Positions 50,170-60,488 of a DNA stretch of 64,000 bases are shown here, piece after piece (position 1 is the first letter of the stretch; each line of letters begins with the position of its first letter). A program made the translations under genes and the position numbers. Under the pieces are notes generated by a model. The model searched no databases and was not told the DNA's origin. It saw only the letters and a list, made by a program, of their open reading frames with translations. Source of the stretch: Pseudomonadota bacterium (GTDB lineage: Bacteria; Pseudomonadota; Gammaproteobacteria; Xanthomonadales; Xanthomonadaceae); NCBI GenBank assembly GCA_018242485.1, contig JAFEBV010000014.1, positions 88,450 to 152,449 of the forward strand. The letters run 5' to 3'.

Positions 50170-50502
50170 TCAACACCGCGGCGGCAGTCGCATCGTCATC
50201 AGCGCGCGCAGTTCGTCGCCATCGGCACCTTCCACGCCGTCGGGCGGGGCGATGTCGTCCAGATCGAAACCCATCGCATCGGCATCATCGGTGTCGAGAC
50301 CGTCGAACGCGCGGAAATCGGCATCGAGCAGCGCGGCCTGCGCCGAATCGTCGCTGTCGTACACGTCGGTGCGTCCATCGCTGTCCATGATCTCGGCGAT
50401 ACCGCTGTCGCGCACGCGCAAGCGCGCCCACACGAGCAAGTTGCCGATCGTGGCGAGCCACCATTGCTCGGAGGATTGACTGTGTTCGTCTTCGGAATAC
50501 AT
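50170..50502 (-). CDS. Small acidic hypothetical protein
   Basis: A 110-residue protein, not recognised. It is strongly acidic, starting MYSEDEHSQSSEQWWLATIGNLLVWARLRVRDSG and continuing with Asp-rich runs (DVYDSDDSAQAALLDADF; LDTDDADAMGFDLDDIAPPDG). No membrane segment or signal peptide is evident. GGAG sits 7 bases before ATG at 50502, so translation is plausible, and it is tightly spaced with paiB (10 bases). The frame extends to 50700, but the upstream part overlaps the next gene and lacks support. Confidence 0.65.
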   Translation of the reverse strand: MYSEDEHSQSSEQWWLATIGNLLVWARLRVRDSGIAEIMDSDGRTDVYDSDDSAQAALLDADFRAFDGLDTDDADAMGFDLDDIAPPDGVEGADGDELRALMTMRLPPRC

Positions 50503-50647
50503 GGGATATCTCCGTGTGCTTCCGGGGTTCGATGGATTCGCCGCAAGCGCGCGTTCGTCATGCTTGTCGCATCGGTACAACAACCAGCGCCCTTCGTGAA
50601 ATCGTGCCTGCCTCAGCATGAACGAAAGCCATCGGCTTGTGTCGATT

Positions 50648-50968
50648 TCAGGGCTTGAGCATCCACGCCGCGAAACCAAAACCCAGCGCATTGCTTGCAC
50701 CGAACAGCGCGCCGAACAAGGCGATGCGCGCGGGCGTCGCCAACCCGTTCAATCCTGGGTCGTGCAACGCATGGTAGCGACCTGCGAGCAACCAGAACAA
50801 GGTCGATGGCGCGACCATGCCGATGCCGCCGAGCCGTACATGCACTTGCGGGTGGCGGTCGCGCAGGTGCACCACGCTCATCGGCCAGAAAAAGGTCATC
50901 GCCACCACGGCGGTGATGACGACGGCCACGCCGACCAGCGAAAAAGTGAGCGCCATCGAGTATTCCAT
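50648..50968 (-). CDS. Small hypothetical membrane protein
   Basis: A 106-residue protein with three hydrophobic segments: MALTFSLVGVAVVITAVVAMTFFWP, LGGIGMVAPSTLFWLLAG and ATPARIALFGALFGASNALGFGFAAWML. Not assigned to a family. ATG at 50968 has GGAG 7 bases upstream; ATG at 50956 is a second option. It lies 13 bases after asnS on the same strand and is probably co-transcribed with it. Confidence 0.7.
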   Translation of the reverse strand: MEYSMALTFSLVGVAVVITAVVAMTFFWPMSVVHLRDRHPQVHVRLGGIGMVAPSTLFWLLAGRYHALHDPGLNGLATPARIALFGALFGASNALGFGFAAWMLKP

Positions 50969-50981
50969 CGCGATGCTCCGG

Positions 50982-52403
<1,422 letters not shown>

Positions 52404-52533
52404 GCCTTGCATCTCCACCGATGTGCTTGCCAGCCCGTCATGATAACGGAGACGCAGGTGGCTGTTTGACCCTGCACCCCTTGCCATGGTTCGTGCATGG
52501 CCGTGTTCGCGCATACGACACGCAGCATCCGGC

Positions 52534-52539
52534 TATAAT
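52534..52539 (+). promoter_or_regulatory. -10 element giving a leaderless iscA-like transcript
   Basis: A perfect TATAAT lies 6 bases before the ATG at 52546, so transcription would begin at or within a base or two of the start codon. No Shine-Dalgarno precedes the ATG. A consensus -35 was not seen. Confidence 0.5.
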
Positions 52540-52545
52540 CGACAC

Positions 52546-52887
52546 ATGGATCTTTCCTTCACACCCACCGCGCTCGAGCGCGTTCGCCATTTTCTTGTCG
52601 CGCATCCTGACAAGGCGGGGCTGCGCTTCGGTGTGCGTCGAAGTGGCTGTTCCGGCTGGGGTTATGTGGTCGATTTTGCCGATGTGGTCACGGATGCCGA
52701 CACCGTCATCGATGTCGATGGCGTGCACGTGATCGTGGACGAACTCAGTCTGCCGCTGGTGCGTGGCACACGCATCGATTTCGTGAAGCATGGACTCAAC
52801 GCGCAATTCACCTTCGACAATCCCAACGCCACCGACGGCTGTGGATGCGGCGAGAGTTTCACCACGGCGGCCGATCGCGCGGCCTGA
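52546..52887 (+). CDS. Iron-sulfur assembly protein, IscA/HesB/ErpA family
   Basis: A 113-residue A-type carrier. The three cluster-binding cysteines are present: Cys35 in RRSGCSGWGYVVDFAD, and Cys99 and Cys101 in TDGCGCGESF. The strand VIVDELSLPLVRGTRIDFV matches the family. Alone, not in an isc or suf operon, it could serve as ErpA-like or IscA-like carrier; sequence alone does not decide. Upstream ATGs are not supported, and the -10 at 52534 implies a leaderless mRNA. Confidence 0.88.
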   Translation: MDLSFTPTALERVRHFLVAHPDKAGLRFGVRRSGCSGWGYVVDFADVVTDADTVIDVDGVHVIVDELSLPLVRGTRIDFVKHGLNAQFTFDNPNATDGCGCGESFTTAADRAA

Positions 52888-52977
52888 CGTTCCCAGGCCA
52901 GGTCGCCGCGTGACGACCGCGCGCCTTCCGTCGTCGTTCTGCCGAACACTCAAGAGTCGCGTGTTGCGCAAGCGCAT

Positions 52978-53010
52978 ATGTTGCGCCGCAACATGACGCG
53001 GTGCTAGCAT
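52978..53010 (+). promoter_or_regulatory. phaE promoter overlapped by candidate PhaR operator
   Basis: A perfect inverted repeat ATGTTGCG-C-CGCAACAT (52978-52994) contains TTGC-GCC-GCAA. It overlaps a plausible -35 TTGCGC (52981-52986), which is 18 bases from -10 TAGCAT (53005-53010). A second palindrome, TTGCGCAA, is at 52964-52971. The arrangement suits a repressor blocking phaEC transcription. Confidence 0.55.
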
Positions 53011-53046
53011 TTGCGCGTCGCCACGACCGCGTGGCAGGAGACCGCG

Positions 53047-54063
53047 ATGAGCCATCCGAACGAAAGCTGGGGCAAGGATTTCGAGGCGCTCTCGCGCCAG
53101 TACTGGAATGCGTGGAGCGAGATGGCGCGGCAGGCCGGCAGTGGCCATGACGCCGCGATCCCCGGCTGGAAGGAAGCGATCGATCTGTGGTCGCCGTGGG
53201 CGAAAGACGGCCGCGCGCAGACCGACGAGACGGTGTCGCGCATGAACCAGCTCACCGGCGAGTGGTTCGGCAAGATGCAGGAACTGGCCAAGACGCTGGC
53301 CGGCAAGCCGGTCAATCCGGCCGAGATCGCTTCGGAGTGGAAGCGTGCGCTGGGTATCGAGAACAATCCGTTCGTCGGGATGTTCCAGAACATGTCCGGC
53401 CCCGATGCGCACGGTCTGGAGCATTTCTTCCAGCAATCCGGTCCGTGGCTGGACACTCTGCGCGGCAACTGGAGCGGCATGTTCAATCTGCCGGCATTCG
53501 GGCTTGCGCGCGAGCATCAGGAACGCTGGCAGGCGCTGGGCAGGGCGCAGTTGGAATACCAGCAGGCGATGAACGGCTACAACGCGCAATTGATGGAGTG
53601 CGGGCAACGCGCGTTTGCGAGGTTCGAGGACAAGCTGGCCGAGCGCAGCGAACCGGGTCGGCAGGTCGATTCTGCGCGCGCCTTGTTCGACCTGTGGATC
53701 GACGCCGCCGAGGAGGCCTGGGGCGAGGTGGCGATGACCGCCGAGTTCCGCAAGGCCTACGGCGCGTTGGTCAACGCGCAAAGCCACCTGCGCAATGGCG
53801 TGAACGGTGAAGTGGAGCGTGCCACTGCGCAGTTGGGCATGCCCACGCGCACCGAGGTCAATTCCAGCCATCTCAAGGTAACGCGACTCGAACGCGAATT
53901 GCGCGAACTCAAGGCGCGTCTGGCGGCGGTGGAGCAGGGCGCAGCGAAGCCCGCTGCGGAAGTACGCGCCGAGGCGTCGGCCAAGCCGGCTGCCGATCGC
54001 GCCAAACCTGCCGCCAAGCCCACCAGCAAGCGCACCGCGCCGACCGCGCGCCGCGCCAAGTAA
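53047..54063 (+). CDS. phaE: Class III PHA synthase subunit PhaE
   Basis: Non-catalytic partner of PhaC in class III PHA synthase. The 338 residues begin ESWGKDFEALSRQYWNAWSEMARQAG and include EWFGKMQELAKTLAGKP, LEHFFQQSGPWLDTL, EYQQAMNGYNAQLMECGQRAF and DLWIDAAEEAWGEVAMTAEFRKAYGALVNAQSHLRNGVNGEVER. A coiled-coil follows near the end (SSHLKVTRLERELRELKARLAAVEQ), then an Ala/Lys/Pro-rich tail that may help granule or nucleoid contact. CAGGAG lies 7 bases before ATG. phaC starts 12 bases after its stop. Confidence 0.93.
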   Translation: MSHPNESWGKDFEALSRQYWNAWSEMARQAGSGHDAAIPGWKEAIDLWSPWAKDGRAQTDETVSRMNQLTGEWFGKMQELAKTLAGKPVNPAEIASEWKRALGIENNPFVGMFQNMSGPDAHGLEHFFQQSGPWLDTLRGNWSGMFNLPAFGLAREHQERWQALGRAQLEYQQAMNGYNAQLMECGQRAFARFEDKLAERSEPGRQVDSARALFDLWIDAAEEAWGEVAMTAEFRKAYGALVNAQSHLRNGVNGEVERATAQLGMPTRTEVNSSHLKVTRLERELRELKARLAAVEQGAAKPAAEVRAEASAKPAADRAKPAAKPTSKRTAPTARRAK

Positions 54064-54075
54064 GGAGCCTTCAAG

Positions 54076-55152
54076 ATGTCCATGTACGGACCGCTGAACC
54101 TTTCTCCCGACCGCCTCGCCCACGAGGCTCAGTCCATGCAGCGCAAGCTCGTGTCCGGCGCGACCACCCTGCGCGAACTCGACGACGTGCATTACGGCGC
54201 CACCGCGAAGGAAGCCGTCTATACCGATGGCAAGCTGGTGCTGTACCGCTTCAAGGGCGAGCGCGCGGCAACCGCGAAGACGCCGCTGCTGATCTGTTAC
54301 GCGCTGGTCAATCGCCCCTACATGGTGGACTTGCAGGCGGATCGTTCGATCGTCAAGCAACTGCTGTCGATGGGCGAGGACGTGTACATCATCGATTGGG
54401 GCTATCCCGACCTGTCGGATCGCTACCTCGATCTCACCGACTACATCGAGCGCTTTCTCGGCGGTTGCGTGGACTTCCTGCGCGAAAAACATGCGCTCGA
54501 TAAGATCAACCTGCTCGGCATTTGCCAGGGCGGCGCGTTCTCGCTGTGCTACGCCGCGCTGCACCCGGACAAGATTCGCAACCTCGTCACCATGGTCACG
54601 CCGGTGGACTTCCACACCGCCGACAACATGCTCTCGCACTGGACGCGCGGGATGGACGTGGACGCCTTCATCGACGGCCTCGGCAACGTGCCGGCCGACC
54701 TGATGAACTACTGCTACCTCACGCTCAAGCCCTTCCGCCTGAACGTGCAGAAGTACGTCGGCCTGACCGACATCCTCGACGACAAGCATGCGCTCGAGGA
54801 CTTCCTGCGCATGGAGAAGTGGATCTTCGACTCGCCCGATCAGGCCGGCGAAGCTTTCCGCCAATTCATCAAGCAGTTCTATCAGGGCAACGGCTTCGTC
54901 GATGGCGGCATCGTGATCGGCGGCCGCGAAGTGTCGCTGAAGGACGTGACCATGCCGGTGCTCAACGTGTTCGCCGAGCAGGATCACCTCGTTCCGCCCA
55001 GCGCCTCGCGCCCGCTCAAGCACCTCGCCGGCACCAGGGACTACAGCGAACTGTCGTTCAAGGGCGGGCACATCGGCATCTACGTCTCCGGCCGCGCCCA
55101 GCGCGAGGTGCCCAGCGCGATTCACGGCTGGCTGGAGCAACGTGCGGGTTGA
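54076..55152 (+). CDS. phaC: Class III PHA synthase catalytic subunit PhaC
   Basis: Polymerises 3-hydroxyacyl-CoA into PHA. At 358 residues, an alpha/beta hydrolase with the lipase-like box GICQGG carrying Cys150, catalytic Asp in NVFAEQDHLVPP and His in FKGGHIGIYVSGRAQ. Other signatures are TPLLICYALVNRPYMVDLQ, DVYIIDWGYPDLSDRYLDLTDYI, and TPVDFHTADNMLSHWTRGMD. The length and PhaE partner make it class III (Allochromatium type) and not class I, about 590 residues. GGAG lies 10 bases before ATG. No phaA, phaP or depolymerase is nearby. Confidence 0.96.
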   Translation: MSMYGPLNLSPDRLAHEAQSMQRKLVSGATTLRELDDVHYGATAKEAVYTDGKLVLYRFKGERAATAKTPLLICYALVNRPYMVDLQADRSIVKQLLSMGEDVYIIDWGYPDLSDRYLDLTDYIERFLGGCVDFLREKHALDKINLLGICQGGAFSLCYAALHPDKIRNLVTMVTPVDFHTADNMLSHWTRGMDVDAFIDGLGNVPADLMNYCYLTLKPFRLNVQKYVGLTDILDDKHALEDFLRMEKWIFDSPDQAGEAFRQFIKQFYQGNGFVDGGIVIGGREVSLKDVTMPVLNVFAEQDHLVPPSASRPLKHLAGTRDYSELSFKGGHIGIYVSGRAQREVPSAIHGWLEQRAG

Positions 55153-55581
55153 TTCCCGCGATGCGGAAATGTCGTTTTGCGCCTGGAAGCGCCCCGACAA
55201 CTTCCTTGAAAAATCCATGACGGATGGGAGGAATTTCCACATGCGTCCAGCACGGACTTGACGGTTCGTGGGTGCGAAATGTGCTCAAGAGGATCGCGCG
55301 AACCGGCCCTGGGAAGACGACGCGATTAGCGATCACGACGCGGTTACGAATCAGGTTGCGGAATTCGCTTGTAGCGACAACTGCAGGTTAGACTCGGCTA
55401 AGGTCTTGATTCGGCTGGAGTCGGTGCGAGCTTCGCGACGTGGTTACGAGACGCGACACGGTTAGAGAGCAGATGACGCCGAAAGGCAGACGCCGACAAA
55501 CGGCAACTGAGCGTGGCATCCACAATAACTAGACATAATATTCATTATGCGAAATATGACCGAGAAGAGGTGTATGCGAAT
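55153..55581. other. 429-bp intergenic region between phaC and guaA
   Basis: A short GCGGG/CCCGC stem lies right at the phaC stop (about 55143-55158) without a T-run. The middle has no gene. Near 55534-55549 an AT-rich palindrome CATAAT-ATTC-ATTATG stands out from the GC-rich surroundings. phaC and guaA converge here, so terminators would be expected, but no classical one was found. Confidence 0.45.
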
Positions 55582-57138
55582 TCACTCCCACTCAATGGTC
55601 GCCGGCGGCTTGCCGGAAATGTCGTAGACCACCCGCGACACGCCGCGCAGTTCGTTGATGATGCGGTTGCTCACCGTGCCAAGGAAGTCGTACGGCAGAT
55701 GCGCCCAGTGCGCGGTCATGAAGTCGATGGTTTCCACCGCGCGCAAGGCGATCACCCACTCATAGGCGCGCGCATCGCCGACCACACCCACCGATTTCAC
55801 CGGCAGGAACACCGCGAACGCCTGCGAGGTCTTGTCGTACAGGCCGGCCTTGCGCAGTTCGTCGATGAAGATCGCGTCGGCGCGCGCGAGCAGTTGCGCG
55901 TATTCGCGCTTGACCTCGCCGAGGATGCGCACGCCCAGACCCGGGCCGGGAAACGGGTGGCGATAGACCATCTCGCGCGGCAGGCCCAGCGCCACGCCGA
56001 GGCGGCGCACTTCGTCCTTGAACAGTTCGCGCAGCGGCTCGACCAAGCCCAGCTTCATGTGCGCCGGCAGTCCGCCGACGTTGTGGTGGCTCTTGATGAC
56101 GTGTGCCTTGCCGGTCTTGCTACCCGCCGATTCGATCACGTCCGGGTAGATCGTGCCCTGCGCCAGCCACTTCGCGTTTTTCAGTTTGGTCGATTCCTCG
56201 TCGAAGATTTCGACGAACAGGTTGCCGATGATCTTGCGCTTGGCCTCCGGGTCGGTGACGCCTTGCAGCGCGGCGAAATAACGCTCGGCGGCATCGATGC
56301 GGATCACCCTGACGCCCATGTTGGCAGCCATGGTCGCCATCACCTGATCGCCTTCTTGCCAGCGCAGCAGGCCGGTATCGACGAACACGCAGGTGAGCTG
56401 TTCGCCGATGGCCTTGTGCAGCAACGCGGCGACGACCGATGAATCCACACCGCCGGACAGGCCGAGGATCACTTCGTCGGAACCGACCTGCGCACGCACG
56501 CGGGCGATCTGGTCGTCGATGATGTGAGCCGGCGTCCACAGCGTCTGGCAGCCGCAGATATCCACGACAAAACGGCGCAGCAGCGCTTCACCGGCGGCGG
56601 TGTGGGTGACTTCCGGATGGAACTGCACGCCGTAGATTTTCTTCGCATCGTCGGCGAACGCGGCGATGCCGAGACGATCGGTGCGCGCGGTGACGGTGAA
56701 GCCCTGCGGCGCATGCGCGACGTGATCGCCATGGCTCATCCACACGTTGCACAACGATGGCGATGTCGCCACCGGAGCCAGCAAGGCATCGGCCGCGATG
56801 ATCTCCAGCGCGGCATGCCCGAACTCGCGCTGGTTGCCGGCCTCGGTGGCACCGCCCAACTGCACCGCCAGCGTCTGCATGCCGTAGCAGATGCCCAGCA
56901 GCGGCACCCCGGCATCGAGCGCCTGCTGCGGCGCACGCGGCGAGCCTTCCTCCAGCGTGGATTCCGGCCCGCCGGAAAGGATGATGCCCTTGGGCGCGAA
57001 CGCCGCGATCTGCGCCGGGTCGTGATCCCACGCCCAGATCTCGCAGTACACCCCGATCTCGCGGATGCGCCGCGCGATCAACTGCGTGTACTGCGCGCCG
57101 AAGTCGAGGATGAGGATTTTGTCGGAGTGGAGATCCAT
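55582..57138 (-). CDS. guaA: GMP synthase (glutamine-hydrolysing)
   Basis: Converts XMP to GMP with glutamine nitrogen. At 518 residues: class I glutaminase domain with [28 protein letters not shown], Cys84 in [10 protein letters not shown], and the His/Glu in [11 protein letters not shown]. The ATP-pyrophosphatase domain carries [19 protein letters not shown]. The C-terminal dimerisation domain includes [17 protein letters not shown] and ends [15 protein letters not shown] at 57138 matches the family start, but no Shine-Dalgarno precedes it: the 7-bp repeat array begins 5 bases upstream. Confidence 0.97.
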   Translation of the reverse strand: MDLHSDKILILDFGAQYTQLIARRIREIGVYCEIWAWDHDPAQIAAFAPKGIILSGGPESTLEEGSPRAPQQALDAGVPLLGICYGMQTLAVQLGGATEAGNQREFGHAALEIIAADALLAPVATSPSLCNVWMSHGDHVAHAPQGFTVTARTDRLGIAAFADDAKKIYGVQFHPEVTHTAAGEALLRRFVVDICGCQTLWTPAHIIDDQIARVRAQVGSDEVILGLSGGVDSSVVAALLHKAIGEQLTCVFVDTGLLRWQEGDQVMATMAANMGVRVIRIDAAERYFAALQGVTDPEAKRKIIGNLFVEIFDEESTKLKNAKWLAQGTIYPDVIESAGSKTGKAHVIKSHHNVGGLPAHMKLGLVEPLRELFKDEVRRLGVALGLPREMVYRHPFPGPGLGVRILGEVKREYAQLLARADAIFIDELRKAGLYDKTSQAFAVFLPVKSVGVVGDARAYEWVIALRAVETIDFMTAHWAHLPYDFLGTVSNRIINELRGVSRVVYDISGKPPATIEWE

Positions 57139-57143
57139 AAGGC

Positions 57144-57308
57144 CGTGAATCGTGAATGGTGAATCGTGAATGGTCAAAGCGGAGCGATATGCCTGCTTGC
57201 CCGCTGCATGGCGCGCATCGCGGCCGCTCTGGGTCGTCAGGCAGGCGCAATGTCGCAAAATCGCAGCGCACTGCTACAACGATTCACCATTCACGATTCA
57301 CGATTCAC
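57144..57308. repeat. Element with inverted 7-bp repeat arrays between guaB and guaA
   Basis: Left array GTGAATC, GTGAATG, GTGAATC, GTGAATG (57144-57171) and right array GATTCAC, CATTCAC, GATTCAC, GATTCAC (57281-57308) are reverse complements of each other and enclose 109 non-repetitive bases. The element fills nearly all of the 178-base gap between the guaB stop and guaA start. It has the same architecture as the arrays at lpxB. Confidence 0.9.
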
Positions 57309-57316
57309 GCCAGGCG

Positions 57317-58774
57317 TCAGCCTGCCCGATAATTCGGCGGCTCCTTGGTGATCTGCACGTCGTGCACGTGGCTTTCGCGCACGCCGGCGTTGCTGACTTG
57401 CACGAAGTGCGGCTTGGCACGCATGTCCTCGACCGTCGCGCAGCCCACATAACCCATCGAGGCGCGCAGGCCGCCGGCGAGCTGATGCGCGATCGCGCGC
57501 AGAGTGCCGCGGTAAGGCACGCGGCCCTCGATGCCTTCGGGCACCAGCTTGTCGGCGTCGGATGCGTCCTGAAAATAACGATCCTTGCTGCCCTGCTCCA
57601 TCGCGCCGATCGAGCCCATGCCGCGGTAGCTCTTGTAGCTGCGGCCCTGGAACAGTTCGATCTCGCCGGGCGCCTCCTCGGTGCCGGCAAACAGGCCGCC
57701 GATCATCACCGTCGATGCGCCCGCAGCGATCGCCTTGGCGATGTCGCCGGAATAGCGGATGCCGCCGTCGGCTATCAGCGGGATGCGCTCGGCCAAAGCC
57801 TTGGCGACCATGCCGATGGCGGTGATCTGCGGCACGCCCACGCCGGCGACGATGCGCGTGGTGCAGATCGAACCCGGGCCGACGCCGACCTTGGCCGCGT
57901 CCGCGCCGGCGTCCATCAACGCCAGCGCGGCATCGCCGGTGACGATGTTGCCGCCGATCACCTGCACCTGCGGGTAGCGCTTCTTCACCCACGCCACGCG
58001 ATCGAGCACGCCCTGCGAATGGCCGTGCGCGGTATCCACCACGATCACGTCCACGCCCGCGGCCACCAGCGCATCCACGCGCGCCTCGGTGTCGCCGCCC
58101 ACGCCCACCGCCGCGCCGACCAGCAGGCGCTCGGAAGCGTCCTTGGCCGAATGCGGGTTGTCGTGCGCCTTCTGGATGTCCTTGACGGTGATCAGGCCGC
58201 GCAGTTCGAAGGCGTCGTTGACCACCAGCACCTTCTCGATGCGGTGCTTGTGCAGCAGGCCCATCACCTCCTCGTCGGAAGCGCCCTCGCGCACGGTCAC
58301 GAGGCGATCCTTCTTGGTCATGATGTGGCGCACCGGATCGTCGGGCTTCTTCTCGAAGCGCATGTCGCGACTGGTGACGATGCCGACCAGCTTGCCTTCG
58401 TCCACCACCGGCACGCCAGAGATGTTGCGCGCGCGGGTGAGCTTGAGCACCTGCCCGATGGTCGTTTCCGGGCCGACCGTGAACGGCTGCCGGATCACGC
58501 CGGCCTCGAACTGCTTGACCTGCGCGGCCTCCGCGGCCTGCGCCTTGATCGACATGTTCTTGTGCAGGATGCCGATGCCACCCAGCTGCGCCATGGTGAT
58601 CGCCAGCTTCGCCTCGGTCACGGTGTCCATCGCCGCCGACACGATCGGCAGGTTCAGATACAGATCGCGGGTGAGCCGCGAGCGCAGGCTGACATCGCGC
58701 GGCAGCACGGTGGAATGCGCGGGTACGAGGGAAACGTCGTCGAAGGTGAGCGCTTCGGCCTGGATGCGCAGCAT
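57317..58774 (-). CDS. guaB: IMP dehydrogenase
   Basis: Oxidises IMP to XMP, committing to guanine nucleotides. The 485-residue barrel starts [32 protein letters not shown] pair is inserted at about 95-205 ([53 protein letters not shown]). The catalytic loop [22 protein letters not shown] holds the active Cys, followed by [18 protein letters not shown] and [13 protein letters not shown] at 58774 has GGAG 6 bases upstream; ATG at 58786 is less well placed. It precedes guaA on the same strand. Confidence 0.98.
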   Translation of the reverse strand: MLRIQAEALTFDDVSLVPAHSTVLPRDVSLRSRLTRDLYLNLPIVSAAMDTVTEAKLAITMAQLGGIGILHKNMSIKAQAAEAAQVKQFEAGVIRQPFTVGPETTIGQVLKLTRARNISGVPVVDEGKLVGIVTSRDMRFEKKPDDPVRHIMTKKDRLVTVREGASDEEVMGLLHKHRIEKVLVVNDAFELRGLITVKDIQKAHDNPHSAKDASERLLVGAAVGVGGDTEARVDALVAAGVDVIVVDTAHGHSQGVLDRVAWVKKRYPQVQVIGGNIVTGDAALALMDAGADAAKVGVGPGSICTTRIVAGVGVPQITAIGMVAKALAERIPLIADGGIRYSGDIAKAIAAGASTVMIGGLFAGTEEAPGEIELFQGRSYKSYRGMGSIGAMEQGSKDRYFQDASDADKLVPEGIEGRVPYRGTLRAIAHQLAGGLRASMGYVGCATVEDMRAKPHFVQVSNAGVRESHVHDVQITKEPPNYRAG

Positions 58775-58801
58775 GTGCGGCTCCATGGAAGGAAGCCCGG
58801 C

Positions 58802-58807
58802 ATTATA
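58802..58807 (-). promoter_or_regulatory. Probable -10 element of guaB
   Basis: On the minus strand a perfect TATAAT lies 27 bases upstream of the guaB ATG at 58774 (15 bases before the alternative ATG at 58786). No consensus -35 is visible at the usual distance. Confidence 0.5.
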
Positions 58808-58875
58808 CCGTCTGTGGCCAACAAGACGGCTGCGAATGCCCGATGACGATGCGTCGTGAGGGATTGGCGCTTTGG

Positions 58876-58903
58876 CCCCCTTCCCCCGCAAGCGGGGGAA
58901 GGG
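58876..58903. repeat. REP-like hairpin
   Basis: CCCCCTTCCCCCGCA faces AGCGGGGGAAGGG, an extended stem between the guaB start and the folD stop on the same strand. Confidence 0.65.
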
Positions 58904-58957
58904 AATCAAGGCATGGACACTTTCATCGCAATGATGAAGCGACAAGCAAGATTTGCG

Positions 58958-59833
58958 TCAGCGACCCGCCGCCTCGGCCGCTTCCACCGTGTTCTGCATC
59001 AGCGTGGCCACGGTCATCGGACCGACGCCGCCGGGCACCGGGGTGATCCAGCTCGCGCGCTGCGCGGCAGCGGCATAGCCGACATCGCCGACGAGGCGGC
59101 CATCGTCCAGCCGGTTGATGCCCACGTCGATCACCACCGCGCCGGGCTTGATCCACTCGCCGGGGATCATGCCGGGCTTGCCGACGGCGACCACGAGAAT
59201 GTCCGATTCGCCGACGTGCCTGCGCAGCACCTCGCAGGGCGTGAACTTGTGGCAACTGGTCACCGTGCAGCCGGCGATCATCAGCTCCAGTGCCATCGGC
59301 CGGCCGACGTGGTTGGATACGCCCACCACGGTCGCGCTGGCACCGCGTACCGGGCGGTCGGTCCATGCCAGCAGGGTGGTGATGCCGCGCGGCGTGCACG
59401 GGCGCAAGCCGAACTGGCGCAGCGCGAGATGACCGACGTTTTCCGGGTGGAATCCGTCCACGTCCTTGCGTGGGTCGATGCGGTGGATCAAGCGACTGGC
59501 GTCGGGAATGCCCGGCAGCGGCAGTTGCACGAGGATGCCGTGCACCGCCGGATCGGCATTCAGGCGGTCGATCAGGGCGAGCAGTTCGTCCTCAGTGGTG
59601 CTCGCCGGCAGGTCGAAATCCAGCGTGTGGATGCCAACCTTGGCGCAGGCGCGGCGCTTGTTGCGCACGTACACCGCCGATGCCGCATCGTTGCCGACCA
59701 GCACCACGGCCAAGCCGGGGCGCGGCTTGCCGGCGGCGATGCGCGCGGACACCCGCACCGCCAGCGCATCCAGCAATTGTTCGGCGATGTGCTTGCCGTC
59801 GAGGACACGGGCGGGATGGTTGACGTGGGTCAT
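58958..59833 (-). CDS. folD: Methylenetetrahydrofolate dehydrogenase/cyclohydrolase
   Basis: Bifunctional enzyme of one-carbon metabolism producing 10-formyl-THF for purines. At 291 residues: [32 protein letters not shown] (with the catalytic Lys of the YVxxK motif), [85 protein letters not shown] and the C-terminal [22 protein letters not shown]. It lies next to the guaB/guaA purine genes, divergent from the DUF1244 gene. Confidence 0.97.
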   Translation of the reverse strand: MTHVNHPARVLDGKHIAEQLLDALAVRVSARIAAGKPRPGLAVVLVGNDAASAVYVRNKRRACAKVGIHTLDFDLPASTTEDELLALIDRLNADPAVHGILVQLPLPGIPDASRLIHRIDPRKDVDGFHPENVGHLALRQFGLRPCTPRGITTLLAWTDRPVRGASATVVGVSNHVGRPMALELMIAGCTVTSCHKFTPCEVLRRHVGESDILVVAVGKPGMIPGEWIKPGAVVIDVGINRLDDGRLVGDVGYAAAAQRASWITPVPGGVGPMTVATLMQNTVEAAEAAGR

Positions 59834-59890
59834 GCGGAGGCTTCGCGGCTGCGCTACAGTCGCGCATTATCGCCGATCCACCCCGCCCGC

Positions 59891-60217
59891 ATGGACCACC
59901 CTGCCCCGCCGACCGACGCCGATACCACCGCCATCGAGGCGGCGGCGTTTCGGCGCCTGTTGCAGCACCTCAACGTCGAGCGGCCGGACGTGCAGAACAT
60001 CGACCTGATGATCCTCGCCGGGTTCTGTCGCAATTGCCTTGCAAACTGGTATCGTGAAGCGGCTCAAGCACAGGGAAAGCCGTTGGGGAAGGACGCCGCC
60101 CGGGATGCGGTTTACGGGATGCCGTTCGCGGAATGGAAAGAGAAATTCCAGAAGGAAGCCACAGCCGAACAACTCGCTGCTTTCGAATCAGCGACGAAGC
60201 AACACACCGACCATTGA
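59891..60217 (+). CDS. DUF1244 family protein
   Basis: A 108-residue protein of the conserved proteobacterial DUF1244 family, function unknown. The core is AAAFRRLLQHLNVERPDVQNIDLMILAGFCRNCLANWYREAA, with a CRNC pair, then DAARDAVYGMPFAEWKEKFQKEATAEQLAAFE. It is mostly helical with no membrane segment. It begins 57 bases from the divergent folD start and precedes a zinc-ribbon protein gene by 36 bases. Confidence 0.9.
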   Translation: MDHPAPPTDADTTAIEAAAFRRLLQHLNVERPDVQNIDLMILAGFCRNCLANWYREAAQAQGKPLGKDAARDAVYGMPFAEWKEKFQKEATAEQLAAFESATKQHTDH

Positions 60218-60253
60218 ACCAACCATCCGAAGGACAGCGTCGAGGGAATCGCC

Positions 60254-60472
60254 ATGCTCCACCAAGGCACCTGCCCCAAATGCGGCAAGCGCGTGTTGCA
60301 CGTCCAGGTCGAGACGGTCGTGGGCATGGTCGAGAACGAAAGCAAGGCGCGCTGCCTGAGCTACAACTGCATCCACTGCCACACCGTGCTCGGCGTGCAG
60401 ATCGACCCGCGCGGCAAGCGCCGGCCCAAGCGCACGACCGACAAGGACGAAGCCGCACCGGCGAAGAAGTGA
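60254..60472 (+). CDS. Small zinc-ribbon protein
   Basis: A 72-residue protein with two Cys pairs, CPKCGKRVLHVQVETVVG and CLSYNCIHCHTVLGVQI, spaced as in a zinc ribbon, and a Lys/Arg-rich tail (GKRRPKRTTDKDEAAPAKK) that could contact nucleic acid. The function is unknown. A GAGGG site lies 6 bases before ATG. Co-directional with DUF1244 and probably in the same transcript. Confidence 0.78.
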   Translation: MLHQGTCPKCGKRVLHVQVETVVGMVENESKARCLSYNCIHCHTVLGVQIDPRGKRRPKRTTDKDEAAPAKK

Positions 60473-60488
60473 GTCCGCCCCCGGCGCT

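Noticed and set aside
52438..55242. 934-residue open frame on the minus strand opposite phaE and phaC
   Set aside because: It is a shadow of GC-rich codon third positions in phaEC. The translation has no family motifs, whereas phaE and phaC on the plus strand are unmistakable.
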